From: Hyphomicrobiales bacterium
GTDB taxonomy: Bacteria; Pseudomonadota; Alphaproteobacteria; Rhizobiales; Rhizobiaceae
Length of the DNA: 64,000 bases
Assembly: GCA_900474095.1 (NCBI GenBank)
Contig: UCOA01000047.1
Coordinates: forward strand, 1 to 64,000
Direction of reading: 5' to 3'
Under the pieces are notes generated by a model. The model ran no database searches, was not told the DNA's origin, and saw only the letters and a program-made list of their open reading frames with translations. Position 1 is the stretch's first letter; every line of letters begins with the position of its first letter. Below, piece after piece: positions 15,862 through 26,176 of this stretch. A program made the translations under genes and the position numbers.

Positions 15862-17853
15862 TCAGGTGAGACGCGATCGCAGCAGACTATAGTATCCGCC
15901 AAGCTGCGGGATCTCCCGTGCGAGGTGATCAAGGGCCGGGTCCTGCGCCTGCAGCGTTCCGGCGTATTTGGCGGCAAGCAGTTGCTTGTGGTCCACCAGG
16001 GCCTGCGGCGCGGGTCCGGGTTGCAGGATCGTCAAGATCGGCGATAGCGCGGTTCGCCCCTTTACGGTGATGCTGTCGAGCTCGGCGCTGGTGAAATCGG
16101 CCGCAGCCAGTCTTGCCGTCTGCTCGCCGACAAGCAGCGGCACGCCGTAATTCTTCGATTCGCCTTCGAGCCGCGAGGCGAGATTGACGGAATCGCCAAG
16201 CACCGAATAGTCGAAGCGGCGCGACGAACCCATATTGCCGACGACGCAGTCGCCGGTGTTGATGCCGATGCCGATCCTCAGAACATGCGGCTTGGTGCCA
16301 TTGCCGTCCGCTTCTCGGCGCAGCTCGGCATTGAGCGTCTCCATCGCTTCCAGCATGCGCAGCGCAGCACCCACCGCATGGCTGGCATGGTGCGGATCGT
16401 CGAGCGGCGCGTTCCAGAAGGCCATCAGGCAGTCGCCGATGAATTTGTCAATCGTGCCGCCGCTTTCGAGCACGATTTCCGAAAGCGGCGTAAGCAGCCG
16501 GTTGATCAGGGCCGTGAGTTGTTCGGGATCATCCTTCAACCTCTCGGAAATCGTGGTGAAGCCGCGTACATCGCAGAAAAGAATGGTCAGCGTCCGCCGC
16601 TCGCCGCCGAGTTTCAGCTGTGAAGGATCGTTGGCAAGTCGCTCGACCAGAGCCGGGGAAAGGTAACGGGAAAAGGCGCGTGTGATGTCCCGGCGACTGC
16701 GCCGCTCTGCGGCGTAGTCAAGCCCGGTCTGGCCCGCAACGACGCAGATATAAGACAGCACCGTGCCGACCGGGGAGACGAAGACGTGGCCCAGCCTGAG
16801 CAGCACATAGCTCGCAGCCGCAAAAAGGAGCAAGACCAAGATGCTAAGGGCCGCCGTCAGCCAACCGGTCGAACGCAAGACCATGGCGGCGGCCAGCAAG
16901 GCACCAAAGACAATCGCGGCAATTACGATCGGCTGTCCGGCCCTTTCGATGAATAGACCTCCGGTTATGTTGTCGAAGATCGTCGCCTGGATCTCGGCGC
17001 CGGAGACCAATTGGCCGGTATGCAGCGTAAACGGTGTCGCAAACGCGTCCGCGCCGCCGGCCTGCAGGGTCGGTGCGTTTTGAAGGCTGAGCCCGACGAT
17101 AACGACGCGGTCGCGAAAGAAGCCCTCCGGCAGGAACTGGTCGGGCTCGAGTGCCTGATAGTAGGATGCCGTCGGATAGCTTCGCGCCGGACCGAACATC
17201 TGAAGCAGTGCTGCTCCAGACTGCGCCTGTTCCTGCCGCCCGGCGGTCTTTGCCAGTTGCGCTGCAAAACCGTCCGCATAGGCCGGAACCTGCCGCAACG
17301 TGCCATCGCCGCTCAATTGCACCGATGCTATCCCGGTCTTTGCGCCGCGTTCGATAAACTGCGCCAGCGGTTCCGTTCTGACGAATTGATCGGCCTGCGG
17401 CGTCTTAATCAGCGTCTCGTCGCCCGCCAGCACGACGTCCGGGCCTGCCGCCGCTGCAAGGGCGGCATCGTTTTCCGGCGCGACCGAAGGTTCGGCAAAG
17501 ATGATATCGACGCCGATCGCTTTCGCGCCGGCCCCGCGCAGCGCTTCGATCAGCCGCGCATGCAGTCCGCGCGGCCAGGGCCACTGGCTGCCGATCTCCG
17601 CCATCGACGGCTCATCGATCGCCACGACCACCGGCCCGTCCTTGGGCAGCGGCGGTGGCGCGAAGGTGGAGAGATAGTCGAAGCTGCGCAGTTCGACGAG
17701 CGAGAAGGGGGAGGTCAGCGAGGCGAAGGAGAGAACAACGACTGTGAGGGCGGCGAGCAGGCCAAGCCGGTTGCGCCTCCGCCGAATGCGTGTGGCGGCT
17801 GTTTCGGTCGAAGGGCCGCCTGTCTGCTGACGAAACATATTGAGCGCAGCCAT
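15862..17853 (-). CDS. CHASE2-domain adenylate cyclase
   Basis: This 663-aa membrane signalling enzyme has one N-terminal transmembrane helix and a periplasmic CHASE2 sensor domain (VVVAIDEPSMAEIG, WPWPRGLHARLIEAL). Next come two to three membrane helices around residues 305-375 and a cytoplasmic class III cyclase domain. The catalytic residues look intact: Asp in LFCDVRGFTT, Lys and Asp in TIDKFIGDCLMAFW, and Asn and Arg in GDSVNLASRLE. It should make cAMP. Its ATG at 17853 shares one base with the stop of the FecR/TPR gene (TGATG), so the two are translationally coupled. The upstream outer-membrane protein may supply or bind the periplasmic signal. Confidence 0.93.
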   Translation of the reverse strand: MAALNMFRQQTGGPSTETAATRIRRRRNRLGLLAALTVVVLSFASLTSPFSLVELRSFDYLSTFAPPPLPKDGPVVVAIDEPSMAEIGSQWPWPRGLHARLIEALRGAGAKAIGVDIIFAEPSVAPENDAALAAAAGPDVVLAGDETLIKTPQADQFVRTEPLAQFIERGAKTGIASVQLSGDGTLRQVPAYADGFAAQLAKTAGRQEQAQSGAALLQMFGPARSYPTASYYQALEPDQFLPEGFFRDRVVIVGLSLQNAPTLQAGGADAFATPFTLHTGQLVSGAEIQATIFDNITGGLFIERAGQPIVIAAIVFGALLAAAMVLRSTGWLTAALSILVLLLFAAASYVLLRLGHVFVSPVGTVLSYICVVAGQTGLDYAAERRSRRDITRAFSRYLSPALVERLANDPSQLKLGGERRTLTILFCDVRGFTTISERLKDDPEQLTALINRLLTPLSEIVLESGGTIDKFIGDCLMAFWNAPLDDPHHASHAVGAALRMLEAMETLNAELRREADGNGTKPHVLRIGIGINTGDCVVGNMGSSRRFDYSVLGDSVNLASRLEGESKNYGVPLLVGEQTARLAAADFTSAELDSITVKGRTALSPILTILQPGPAPQALVDHKQLLAAKYAGTLQAQDPALDHLAREIPQLGGYYSLLRSRLT

Positions 17854-20800
17854 CAAAAGCGCACTTTGAGCGAGCCTTTGACTGAGCGTCCCCAGCCCGG
17901 GGTTCCTGGAGAGACGTCAAATTCCTCGTTGAGAAGATTGTAGGCTGCGAATTCCAGTGCAAACCGTTTATCGAACGGCTCCCAGATCAGATTGCCGTCA
18001 AGCGTCCAATAATCGTCCAGCATGGTCTTTAAACCAGTGTCTCGCTTTCCAACATAGTTCGCCGCAATCATCACCTTGATGTTCGCCTGATTGACCCATG
18101 TAACCGCAGCTTGCCCGGACGTTTCGGGGACGAAAGGCAAGGAATCGCCGAAGGTGAAGCTCGCTGGATCCTCATCTTCGGAGTCGGTCCGTGCAATTGT
18201 CGCTGAAACCCCAAAGCCCCGGCCCAATGCCAGGTTGGCGGTCAGACTTGCCCGATCGATCCGGCCCTCGTTCGTTTGAAATGCCGTTCCCAATGCTGAA
18301 TCTGGTATGTAAGGCAGGTGGGATGTTTGCGGGAAGGCAATGGATACTTTATGCAGATCCTGATGCTGAAAATCCACAGCCGTGAAAAAGCGATCAGACC
18401 ATTCGGCGTCCCAACGCAAGGCGATGGTATCGGCGTGACCGTCAATTCCGATGCCATAGGCATTCGGTTGGATCCCGACGACACCGACCGGTGACAATGT
18501 TGGGACGCTGAAGTCGTAGCTTTCGCGCATGTACGCGGCGCGAAGCCAATGCCCCTCTGTGGGCGCCCAAGCAAATCCCGCCCGTGGCTCCAGGCGGCTG
18601 ACATCGAGATTTTCGCCGCCGATATGCGTGCCGAAAAGCGCATATTCGGCTCTCAGGGTATCGCTGATGTCATGCAGGACATCAATATAGGCCCTCCCGA
18701 TGTGGTAACGATCCTCAACCGTCTCATCGAGGGGAATGCCCTCGATCTCCTGGCGAAAATACGTATCAGCCCAGCCGCCTTCGATACCATAGCGCCAGGT
18801 AAGATCACTATCGCCGATGCTATGATTGACCGCCGCTATATAGGTTCTTTGTTTGCTCGTATCGATGAATGACAGACGGTCCGCGCCAAGTTCCAAAGTG
18901 GTCTCGATGTCCGCACGTTCGTCGGAGTAAAATAGTGCTGTATTGACGATGTTTCGGTGTTCAATCGTGTGACTCCAGGCTAGGCCCCCTGCCGTGGTCG
19001 TTGCATCGTCGTCCCGATCGATCAGGAGGATATCCGGCGACGGCAATTGCAGAGCAGTGTTCTGCAGAAAATTGTTTGTCAAATGGTTGGCGTAGAAGAC
19101 GACACGATCATCTGGCGTTGGCGTGGCCGTTACATAACCGTTGGCGGAGATGATTTCCGACTGACCGTCATAGTTTCCGGCATCGCCCGGAAAACGTCCG
19201 GAAAACGGCGTCGTTTCCCATTGCGCGTTAATATTGAAGCTGATCGGAAACGTCGCGTTGGCGTATCCCTGTATTTGTCCTTGAGCCATCCAGTCGGTAT
19301 CGCCGCCGCTCGTGTTGAACCCGCCCCCGAGCGACGTTTCCACAAATGGAGAGCGTAAGAGGCTCACTTTGCGCTCGCTCGCCGCGAGCATATGCGGATC
19401 AAGCATCAGTGCTTGAATGAGGGACGAATAGCTTGAGCCGTTCGGAATATAGTCCACCGCGTTCCCGCCATATGTGAAGGCGGCGGCGAACGGATTGACG
19501 CTGCCATGCACAGACTGGTCGAGGTAGGCTGTGCCGGTGAATGGATCGAATACGGCATCACCGTAATATTGTCCCCAGGCGTCAAGCCCCTGTAGCCGGA
19601 ATGCGTCGTTGAGGACGGAGCCGGCACTCTGGTTGGCACTGACGGACCGGAAATCGCCGCCACGCGCACGACCCAGCTTCAAAAACTCCTGCGCGTTGCG
19701 TATCGCACCGCCGGCATCGTAGTCGTTTATCGCGATTGATGTTCGAACGGACGCCACGATCGGATCGTTCGGATCGAGCCGCTCGGCATTGTCGAGCGCC
19801 TGAGCCGCGGGCACGCGGTCGCCCTTTTCGTAGTGGGCGGCGGCGAGCATCAATTGGGCTTGTGAGTAGCCGGGATTGGCAGTAGAGCCGGCCAGCAGGT
19901 CCTCCACGGCCTTGTCCATCTCGCCGGTTTGCAGGTGGTAGCGGCCGCGTGCAATCAGGGCGATGTCGAATGAAGGATCAACCCTCAGCGCTTCGTCTAT
20001 CTCGCGCTTGGCCTCGGCCATGCGCATTTCATCGAGATAGAGAAGGGCGAGATTGGCGTGACTGACCGGGTCGAGTGGGTCGAGCTCGATCGCTTTTTTA
20101 TAGGCGGCTTCAGCTTCCCGGTTGGCATCCCGATCGGCTTGAACAAGGCCGATAGCGTCCCAGATGGTGCTGGAGCCGGGCGCCGTTTTCAGGGCACGGT
20201 TCAAATCATCGAGCGCACCTTGTCTGTCGTTCAAAATATGGAGCTTGTAGTTCGCCCGTGCTTCCAGTCCCGTCGGATCTTCGGGGTCGATTGCCAATGC
20301 TTGTTGAAAACCGTTGACAATCTCCTCTTCATCGGCAAGCAGGAGGCCGACGAGCGCTCGGGCGCCCGGCAGAGTCGGATCATTGGGCGTGTTGCGCGCA
20401 CCCTCCTTAATGGTTGCAAGCGCTGCCGGAATGTCCTTTCGAAAACCGGCGGTCCAGGCTTTTGCCATGGCCGCGTAACCGCTGTTGGCAACAGTCGGTG
20501 GTTCTTCGACACGGTTCGGGTCGGCAAGAGACCGAGCGAAGTAACCGCCATAGGCAGCGATCGCGCGGCGTTTGGCATCGAGCCCCGGTTTGGCCTTTTC
20601 AAACAGCTTGGCCGCATCCTTATAACGGTTCTCGGAGCCAGCGATCAGTGCGTCCATCAAATCCGCGCGCGCAACCTGAGCGCCGCGCAGTCCTCTGGCT
20701 CGTGCCTCGTCGAGCGCCGCCGTCGCCTTCTGTTTTCCATCGAGTGCGAGATAGATTTCCGACAGGGTCAGCCAATCCGCCGCCGAACGTGTGCCGGCTT

Positions 20801-21491
20801 CATCCAGTTCGATACGGCGTCGCTCGGAGCGCATCTGCGGCACGATCAGAGGCGTTGCCGGCATCCACTGGAAAGCACTCCGGAGGGACAGGTTGAACAG
20901 CATCTGTTCCCTGTCCTTCGGCTTGGCGATGATGATCTTCGAGGGCGCCTTGCCTATAGCAGCTACAGCGCCTTCCCCCTGACCGACAGTCACCGAACCC
21001 TGTGCATTTGACAGCTCCACCAGCCCTTCAAGCACGATCAGAGAGGTCTTGCCGTCGGCGCCGACCGTCATCGTCCAGTCGGTGCCGCGAATGGCCGCTG
21101 CCGCGGCCGGGGTGTCGATGACTACACTCGGGCCGCCGCGCTCGGCGCGGGCCCAGATCGTGCCGGATTGCAGTTCGAGGCCGGTATCGCCGCTGCCGCC
21201 CATCTGCTTGACGAGAAGCGACGTATTGCGGCCGAGACGGACCTGGGTGCGGTCGGAAAACAGGACGGCCAGTTGGCCGGTCGCATTGGTGCGCAGCACG
21301 TCGCCGGTGAGCAGATCCTGCCTGAGGTCGACATAACGCCAGTCGGAGATATCGACGAAACGGACTTCCTCGCCGGATTTGCGGGCGATCACCGATCCGG
21401 CGGCCGGAAGCGGACGCGGCAAAGGGTCCGCCTGCGCCGTCGTGGCGAGACAGAGCGCTCCCAACGCAACCCCCACGGAAGCAAATTTCAT
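17853..21491 (-). CDS. FecR-domain / TPR / outer-membrane beta-barrel fusion protein
   Basis: This is a 1212-aa exported protein. A signal peptide (MKFASVGVALGALCLATTAQ) is followed by a FecR domain (about 30-200; GTIWARAERGGPSVVIDTPA, AAIRGTDWTMTVG). A set of TPR units follows (about 230-600; AYKKAIELDPLDPVSHANLA is one unit). A C-terminal beta-rich region of about 570 residues ends in Phe (KVRF), as outer-membrane barrels do. The barrel part recalls TonB-dependent receptors, but there is no visible TonB box or plug. The start at 21491 has GGGGA upstream and yields the signal peptide directly. It is coupled to the CHASE2 cyclase gene, suggesting a joint envelope-sensing unit. The ligand is unknown. 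Confidence 0.88.
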   Translation of the reverse strand: MKFASVGVALGALCLATTAQADPLPRPLPAAGSVIARKSGEEVRFVDISDWRYVDLRQDLLTGDVLRTNATGQLAVLFSDRTQVRLGRNTSLLVKQMGGSGDTGLELQSGTIWARAERGGPSVVIDTPAAAAAIRGTDWTMTVGADGKTSLIVLEGLVELSNAQGSVTVGQGEGAVAAIGKAPSKIIIAKPKDREQMLFNLSLRSAFQWMPATPLIVPQMRSERRRIELDEAGTRSAADWLTLSEIYLALDGKQKATAALDEARARGLRGAQVARADLMDALIAGSENRYKDAAKLFEKAKPGLDAKRRAIAAYGGYFARSLADPNRVEEPPTVANSGYAAMAKAWTAGFRKDIPAALATIKEGARNTPNDPTLPGARALVGLLLADEEEIVNGFQQALAIDPEDPTGLEARANYKLHILNDRQGALDDLNRALKTAPGSSTIWDAIGLVQADRDANREAEAAYKKAIELDPLDPVSHANLALLYLDEMRMAEAKREIDEALRVDPSFDIALIARGRYHLQTGEMDKAVEDLLAGSTANPGYSQAQLMLAAAHYEKGDRVPAAQALDNAERLDPNDPIVASVRTSIAINDYDAGGAIRNAQEFLKLGRARGGDFRSVSANQSAGSVLNDAFRLQGLDAWGQYYGDAVFDPFTGTAYLDQSVHGSVNPFAAAFTYGGNAVDYIPNGSSYSSLIQALMLDPHMLAASERKVSLLRSPFVETSLGGGFNTSGGDTDWMAQGQIQGYANATFPISFNINAQWETTPFSGRFPGDAGNYDGQSEIISANGYVTATPTPDDRVVFYANHLTNNFLQNTALQLPSPDILLIDRDDDATTTAGGLAWSHTIEHRNIVNTALFYSDERADIETTLELGADRLSFIDTSKQRTYIAAVNHSIGDSDLTWRYGIEGGWADTYFRQEIEGIPLDETVEDRYHIGRAYIDVLHDISDTLRAEYALFGTHIGGENLDVSRLEPRAGFAWAPTEGHWLRAAYMRESYDFSVPTLSPVGVVGIQPNAYGIGIDGHADTIALRWDAEWSDRFFTAVDFQHQDLHKVSIAFPQTSHLPYIPDSALGTAFQTNEGRIDRASLTANLALGRGFGVSATIARTDSEDEDPASFTFGDSLPFVPETSGQAAVTWVNQANIKVMIAANYVGKRDTGLKTMLDDYWTLDGNLIWEPFDKRFALEFAAYNLLNEEFDVSPGTPGWGRSVKGSLKVRF

Positions 21492-21966
21492 GCAAATTCC
21501 CCAACAATGCACAGATGATCACTGGAAGTGACCACCCCAAAAGTCAAGCCGGGTGGGTGTTTTCGCGTTGCTTTGCTGGAGAGGTGTAGAAATAGAGAAA
21601 CACAATACAACATAAGCGCGTATTTCTGGCGATACATGGAGAAAGACCGGTTGCAGCTTTTGGAAGACGTGCACGAGCTGTGAACTATTCAAAAGAAACT
21701 GATTGGCTCTGACAAACGGTGATGATCGCCACCGCGCCACGGCTTTCAAAGTCAGTTTGGCCGCCTGACCACCCAAAATTCCTATGCGATTTTTATTTCT
21801 CTCCCCGGCTGCCTGTCTCGAACCCTTATGCGGTTCGGCAGCATAGTAAGCGTGGAATTCAGGCCCCGGATCTTGTGCTGACCAAGATCTGACGGGTCTC
21901 TTTCTCGTCATCTCCCTCCTTTGAAGACGAGGGAAAGTTGAAATTCAACAAATGGAGCCTGGATCG
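21492..21966. promoter_or_regulatory. Divergent region and kdp leader
   Basis: About 475 non-coding bases lie between the FecR/TPR gene (minus) and the kdp operon (plus). Two hairpins occur in what would be the kdp leader: GATCTTG/CAAGATC at 21869-21889, and an imperfect longer one pairing CTTTCTCGTC (about 21899) with GACGAGGGAAAG (about 21925). The kdp promoter and KdpE site should lie here, but I could not place them. No gene is seen. Confidence 0.4.
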
Positions 21967-22050
21967 ATGCTGGATATTGTCTTGATCGGGATCGGCGTTT
22001 TGTTTTTCGCGCTGTCACTTGCCTATACCAACGCCTGCGACCGGTTTTAA
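21967..22050 (+). CDS. Tiny membrane protein upstream of kdpF
   Basis: This is a 27-residue protein with a single hydrophobic helix (IVLIGIGVLFFALSLAYTNA) ending in CDRF. The ATG at 21967 follows GGAGCCTGGATCG. Similar tiny membrane proteins ahead of kdpF are, as I recall, common in proteobacterial kdp operons. A role as a small accessory subunit or regulator of the Kdp pump is possible. It is too short for most gene finders. Confidence 0.7.
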   Translation: MLDIVLIGIGVLFFALSLAYTNACDRF

Positions 22051-22066
22051 TTCGAAGGATCAAAAA

Positions 22067-22156
22067 ATGTTTGTCGATTACGTGCTCGGAGCCGGCGTGA
22101 CCGTGTTTCTCCTCGCCTATCTGACCTATGCCCTCATTCGCCCTGAGCGGTTCTAA
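22067..22156 (+). CDS. kdpF: KdpF, small subunit of the potassium pump
   Basis: This is a 29-residue single-helix membrane protein ([19 protein letters not shown] at its C-terminus), the usual size and ending of KdpF. KdpF stabilises the KdpFABC complex in the inner membrane. It starts 16 nt after the tiny gene at 21967 and ends 25 nt before kdpA. GAAGGATC before the ATG serves as ribosome-binding site. Confidence 0.9.
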   Translation: MFVDYVLGAGVTVFLLAYLTYALIRPERF

Positions 22157-22181
22157 CGCCCAGGTATTGAAAGTTATTCCC

Positions 22182-23885
22182 ATGACACTCAATGGATGGA
22201 TCCAGATCCTCATCTTCTGCGGGATCGTCATTTTGCTCGTCAAGCCGCTCGGCGCCTATATGACGCGCGTTTTCAACGGCGAACGCACGCTGTTGTCGCC
22301 GCTCCTCGTGCCGATCGAGCGCGGCCTGTACCGGCTGGCGGGAACCCATGAAAAGGAAGAGCAGCATTGGACGAGCTACACCTTTGCGCTCCTGTTGTTC
22401 AATCTTGCCGGCTTCTTCATTCTTTATCTGCTGCAGCGCTTTCAAGGCTCCCTGCCGTTCAATCCCGCCGGCATGATGGCGGTCGGTGCTCAGCTTTCGT
22501 TCAACACTGCTGCCAGCTTCATGAGCAACACCAACTGGCAGAGCTACGGCGGCGAAAGCACGATGTCCTACCTCGTGCAGATGGCCGGTCTGACGGTGCA
22601 GAATTTTGCCTCGGCCGCCACCGGCATTGCCATTGCGGTTGCGCTCATTCGCGGCTTTGCGCGCGCCTCGGGCAAGTCGATCGGCAATTTCTGGGTCGAT
22701 ATGACCAGGACCACGCTCTACATTCTGCTCCCGGCCTGCATCGTTCTTACTCTCGTCTACGTGTATCTTGGCGTGCCCCAGACCTTGGGCGCCTATGTGA
22801 CGGCAACGACGCTCGAAGGTGCGCAGCAAACGATCGCGCTCGGTCCGGTCGCCTCGCAGTTGGCGATCAAGATGCTTGGCACGAATGGCGGGGGCTTCTT
22901 CAATGCCAACTCGGCGCATCCCTTCGAAAATCCCAATGTGATCTCCAATCTCATCCAGATGGTGACGATCTTCGCCATTGGCGCAGGCCTTACCAACGTC
23001 TTCGGCCGCATGGTTGGCAACCAGCGTCAGGGCTGGGCGATCTTCGCGACGATGGGCATGCTGTTCGTCGTTGGCGTCGTTGTGACCTATTGGGCGGAAG
23101 CGGCGGGCAATCCGCTGGTCCATGCCATGGGTCTCGACGGAGGCAATATGGAGGGCAAGGAAGTGCGCTTCGGCATCGCGCTCTCGTCGCTGTTTGCGGT
23201 CATCACCACCGCCGCCTCCTGCGGCGCGGTCAACGCCATGCACGGCTCGTTCACAGCGCTGGGCGGCCTCATTCCGCTGATCAACATGGAGCTTGGCGAA
23301 GTCATCGTCGGCGGCGTCGGCGCGGGCTTCTACGGCATTCTGTTGTTCGTCGTTCTGACGGTCTTCGTCGCCGGCCTGATGGTCGGACGGACGCCGGAAT
23401 ATCTCGGCAAGAAGATCGAGGCCAAGGAGGTCAAGATGGCCGTCCTGGCCATCCTCTGCCTGCCGACGGTGATGCTGGGCTTCACTGCCGTCGCCGTGAT
23501 ACTGCCGACAGGTGTGGCCTCGATCGGAAATCCCGGGCCGCACGGCTTCTCAGAAATCCTCTATGCCTACACGTCGGCTGCCGCCAACAACGGCTCGGCC
23601 TTCGGCGGGCTCGCCGGCAACACGCCCTGGTACAACATCACGATCGGCATCGCCATGCTGATGGGCCGCTTCCTGGTGATCATTCCGGCGCTCGCCATCG
23701 CGGGCTCGCTGGTGACGAAGAAGACGGTTCCTGCCTCAGCCGGTACTTTCCCGACCGACGGTTCGCTATTCGTCGGCCTGCTCTGTGGCGTCATTCTGAT
23801 CGTCGGTGGTCTCACCTTCTTCCCAGCGCTTGCGCTCGGCCCGATCGTCGAGCACCTGGCAATGATCGCGGGGCAGACATTCTAG
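22182..23885 (+). CDS. kdpA: KdpA, potassium-binding/translocating subunit
   Basis: KdpA (567 residues) is the potassium channel-like subunit of the high-affinity KdpFABC P-type pump. The protein has about ten hydrophobic helices. The selectivity-filter-type loops of the superfamily of K transporters are visible, for example [39 protein letters not shown] and [20 protein letters not shown]. The start at 22182 ([10 protein letters not shown]) is the family start; an in-frame upstream ATG at 22128 lies inside kdpF. It is transcribed with the other kdp genes. Confidence 0.97.
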   Translation: MTLNGWIQILIFCGIVILLVKPLGAYMTRVFNGERTLLSPLLVPIERGLYRLAGTHEKEEQHWTSYTFALLLFNLAGFFILYLLQRFQGSLPFNPAGMMAVGAQLSFNTAASFMSNTNWQSYGGESTMSYLVQMAGLTVQNFASAATGIAIAVALIRGFARASGKSIGNFWVDMTRTTLYILLPACIVLTLVYVYLGVPQTLGAYVTATTLEGAQQTIALGPVASQLAIKMLGTNGGGFFNANSAHPFENPNVISNLIQMVTIFAIGAGLTNVFGRMVGNQRQGWAIFATMGMLFVVGVVVTYWAEAAGNPLVHAMGLDGGNMEGKEVRFGIALSSLFAVITTAASCGAVNAMHGSFTALGGLIPLINMELGEVIVGGVGAGFYGILLFVVLTVFVAGLMVGRTPEYLGKKIEAKEVKMAVLAILCLPTVMLGFTAVAVILPTGVASIGNPGPHGFSEILYAYTSAAANNGSAFGGLAGNTPWYNITIGIAMLMGRFLVIIPALAIAGSLVTKKTVPASAGTFPTDGSLFVGLLCGVILIVGGLTFFPALALGPIVEHLAMIAGQTF

Positions 23886-23889
23886 GTCG

Positions 23890-24057
23890 ATGATCATGGA
23901 TCACCCCCTATGGCATTCGGAAAGCTCCTTTATTCTCGCGGCAGCGACCTGCCGCGAGGGGCTCAGAACGCCGGCTACAGATATTGTCCTGGCGATGATG
24001 CTGGTCCTGGGGGTCACCGGTCTCGACCTTGCCTTCACCGAATTGTTCCACGGCTGA
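23890..24057 (+). CDS. Possible 55-aa small protein between kdpA and kdpB
   Basis: An open frame starts with ATG at 23890, four bases after the kdpA stop, and ends at 24057, 46 bases before kdpB. The predicted product has a hydrophobic C-terminal helix ([19 protein letters not shown]). There is no clear ribosome-binding site beyond the tail of kdpA, and I do not recognise it. It could be a real small kdp protein expressed by coupling, or a chance frame in a long intergenic gap. Confidence 0.35.
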   Translation: MIMDHPLWHSESSFILAAATCREGLRTPATDIVLAMMLVLGVTGLDLAFTELFHG

Positions 24058-24103
24058 GTGCCATCGCCGTGCTGTCACAAACAAAAGAAACTGGAGTTCT
24101 CAC

Positions 24104-26161
24104 ATGAGCCAGTCCAAATCTGCGAGCCTCATGGACTCTCGCATCCTCATTCCCGCGATTGGCTCGGCTTTTGCCAAGCTCAACCCGCGCACCCTCGCGA
24201 AAAACCCGGTGATGTTCGTCGTTGCCGTCGTTTCGACGCTGACGACCGTCCTGTTCCTGCGCGATCTCGTCACCGGTGGCGAAGGCGTCGGCTTCTCGCT
24301 GCAACTGAACATCTGGCTGTGGTTCACGGTACTGTTTGCCAATTTCGCCGAAGCTGTGGCTGAAGGTCGCGGCAAGGCGCAGGCGGATTCGCTGCGCAAG
24401 ACCCGCACCGAAACGCAGGCAAAGCTGCTGACAGGGGCCGATCTCAAGAGCTATAAGATGGTTCCCGGCACCAGCCTCAAGGTCGGTGACGTCGTGCTTG
24501 TCGAGGCCGGTGATATCATTCCGTCGGATGGTGAAGTCATCGAAGGTGTCGCCTCCGTCAACGAAGCGGCTATCACCGGCGAATCCGCTCCGGTCATCCG
24601 CGAATCCGGCGGTGACCGCTCGGCCGTCACCGGCGGCACGCAGGTTCTGTCGGACTGGATCCGGGTGCGCATCAGCGCCGCCGCCGGCTCGACCTTCATC
24701 GACCGGATGATCGCGCTGGTCGAGGGCGCCGAACGCCAGAAGACCCCGAACGAGATTGCCCTCAACATCCTTCTCGCCGGCATGACGCTGATTTTCGTGC
24801 TTGCCGTTGCGACGATCCCGAGCTTCGCCACCTATGCCGGTGGCGCCATTCCCGTGATCGTTCTCGTCGCTTTGTTCGTGACGCTGATCCCGACGACAAT
24901 CGGCGCGCTTCTCTCGGCCATCGGCATTGCCGGCATGGACCGCCTGGTGCGCTTCAACGTGCTCGCCATGTCCGGTCGCGCCGTCGAGGCCGCAGGCGAC
25001 ATCGATACGCTGCTGCTCGACAAGACCGGCACGATCACGCTCGGCAACCGCCAGGCAACGGAATTGCGCCCGATCGCCGGTGTTTCCGCACAGGATCTTG
25101 CCGATGCCGCGCAGCTGGCATCGCTCGCCGACGAAACGCCGGAAGGCCGCTCCATCGTCGTTCTCGCCAAGGAGAAGTACGGTATCCGTGCGCGTGACAT
25201 GGCGCAGCTGCACGCCCACTTCGTTCCGTTTACGGCGCAGAGCCGCATGAGCGGCGTCGACCTTGAGGGATCGTCGATCCGCAAGGGCGCGGTAGACGCG
25301 GTGCTGCGTTATGTCGGCACGCTTGACGCTTCGGCGCGCCCGGAAACCGGGCGCGAAATCCAGGCCATTGCCGACGAGATCGCCCAGTCCGGCGGCACGC
25401 CGCTTGCGGTTGTCCGCGATGGCCGCCTGATGGGCGTCGTGCATCTGAAGGACATCGTCAAGGGCGGCATCCGCGAGCGTTTCGCCGAACTGCGTCGCAT
25501 GGGGATCCGCACCGTGATGATCACGGGCGACAACCCGATGACGGCGACTGCTATCGCGGCGGAAGCCGGCGTCGATGACTTCCTTGCTCAGGCGACGCCT
25601 GAAAACAAGCTGTCGCTGATCCGCGAGGAACAGGCCAAGGGCAAGCTCGTCGCGATGTGTGGTGACGGCACCAACGATGCGCCGGCGCTCGCGCAGGCCG
25701 ATGTCGGTGTGGCCATGAACACCGGCACGGTGGCTGCCCGCGAAGCCGGCAACATGGTCGATCTGGATTCGGACCCGACGAAGCTCATCGAGATCGTCGA
25801 GATCGGCAAGCAACTCCTGATGACCCGCGGCACGCTGACGACCTTCTCGATCGCCAACGACATCGCCAAGTATTTCGCCATCATCCCGGCGATGTTCCTC
25901 GCCTTCTACCCGCAGCTGTCGGCGCTGAACATCATGGGGCTCGCCTCTCCGCAAAGCGCCATCCTGTCGGCGATCATCTTTAACGCGCTGGTCATCGTGG
26001 CGTTGATCCCGTTGTCGCTGAAGGGCGTGAAATATCGTGCCGTCGGCGCCGGCGCCCTGCTCTCGCGCAACCTGCTCGTCTATGGCCTCGGCGGCGTGAT
26101 CGTGCCGTTCGTCGGCATCAAGGCCATCGACGTGGTCATCACCGCCCTTGGCCTTATCTAA
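24104..26161 (+). CDS. kdpB: KdpB, ATPase subunit of the potassium pump
   Basis: KdpB (685 residues) is the P-type ATPase that powers KdpFABC. The phosphorylation site [12 protein letters not shown], the TGES actuator motif ([12 protein letters not shown]), and the hinge motif [20 protein letters not shown] are present. There are about seven hydrophobic helices. The start at 24104 (MSQSKSASL) has CTGGAG upstream. It lies between kdpA and kdpC in the usual order, with a 218-nt gap after kdpA that is larger than the other spacings. Confidence 0.97.
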   Translation: MSQSKSASLMDSRILIPAIGSAFAKLNPRTLAKNPVMFVVAVVSTLTTVLFLRDLVTGGEGVGFSLQLNIWLWFTVLFANFAEAVAEGRGKAQADSLRKTRTETQAKLLTGADLKSYKMVPGTSLKVGDVVLVEAGDIIPSDGEVIEGVASVNEAAITGESAPVIRESGGDRSAVTGGTQVLSDWIRVRISAAAGSTFIDRMIALVEGAERQKTPNEIALNILLAGMTLIFVLAVATIPSFATYAGGAIPVIVLVALFVTLIPTTIGALLSAIGIAGMDRLVRFNVLAMSGRAVEAAGDIDTLLLDKTGTITLGNRQATELRPIAGVSAQDLADAAQLASLADETPEGRSIVVLAKEKYGIRARDMAQLHAHFVPFTAQSRMSGVDLEGSSIRKGAVDAVLRYVGTLDASARPETGREIQAIADEIAQSGGTPLAVVRDGRLMGVVHLKDIVKGGIRERFAELRRMGIRTVMITGDNPMTATAIAAEAGVDDFLAQATPENKLSLIREEQAKGKLVAMCGDGTNDAPALAQADVGVAMNTGTVAAREAGNMVDLDSDPTKLIEIVEIGKQLLMTRGTLTTFSIANDIAKYFAIIPAMFLAFYPQLSALNIMGLASPQSAILSAIIFNALVIVALIPLSLKGVKYRAVGAGALLSRNLLVYGLGGVIVPFVGIKAIDVVITALGLI

Positions 26162-26176
26162 GAGAGGATCCCTCCA

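Noticed and set aside
22134..23543. 469-aa open frame on the minus strand opposite kdpA
   Set aside because: Shadow of kdpA; low-complexity charged translation and no start signal.
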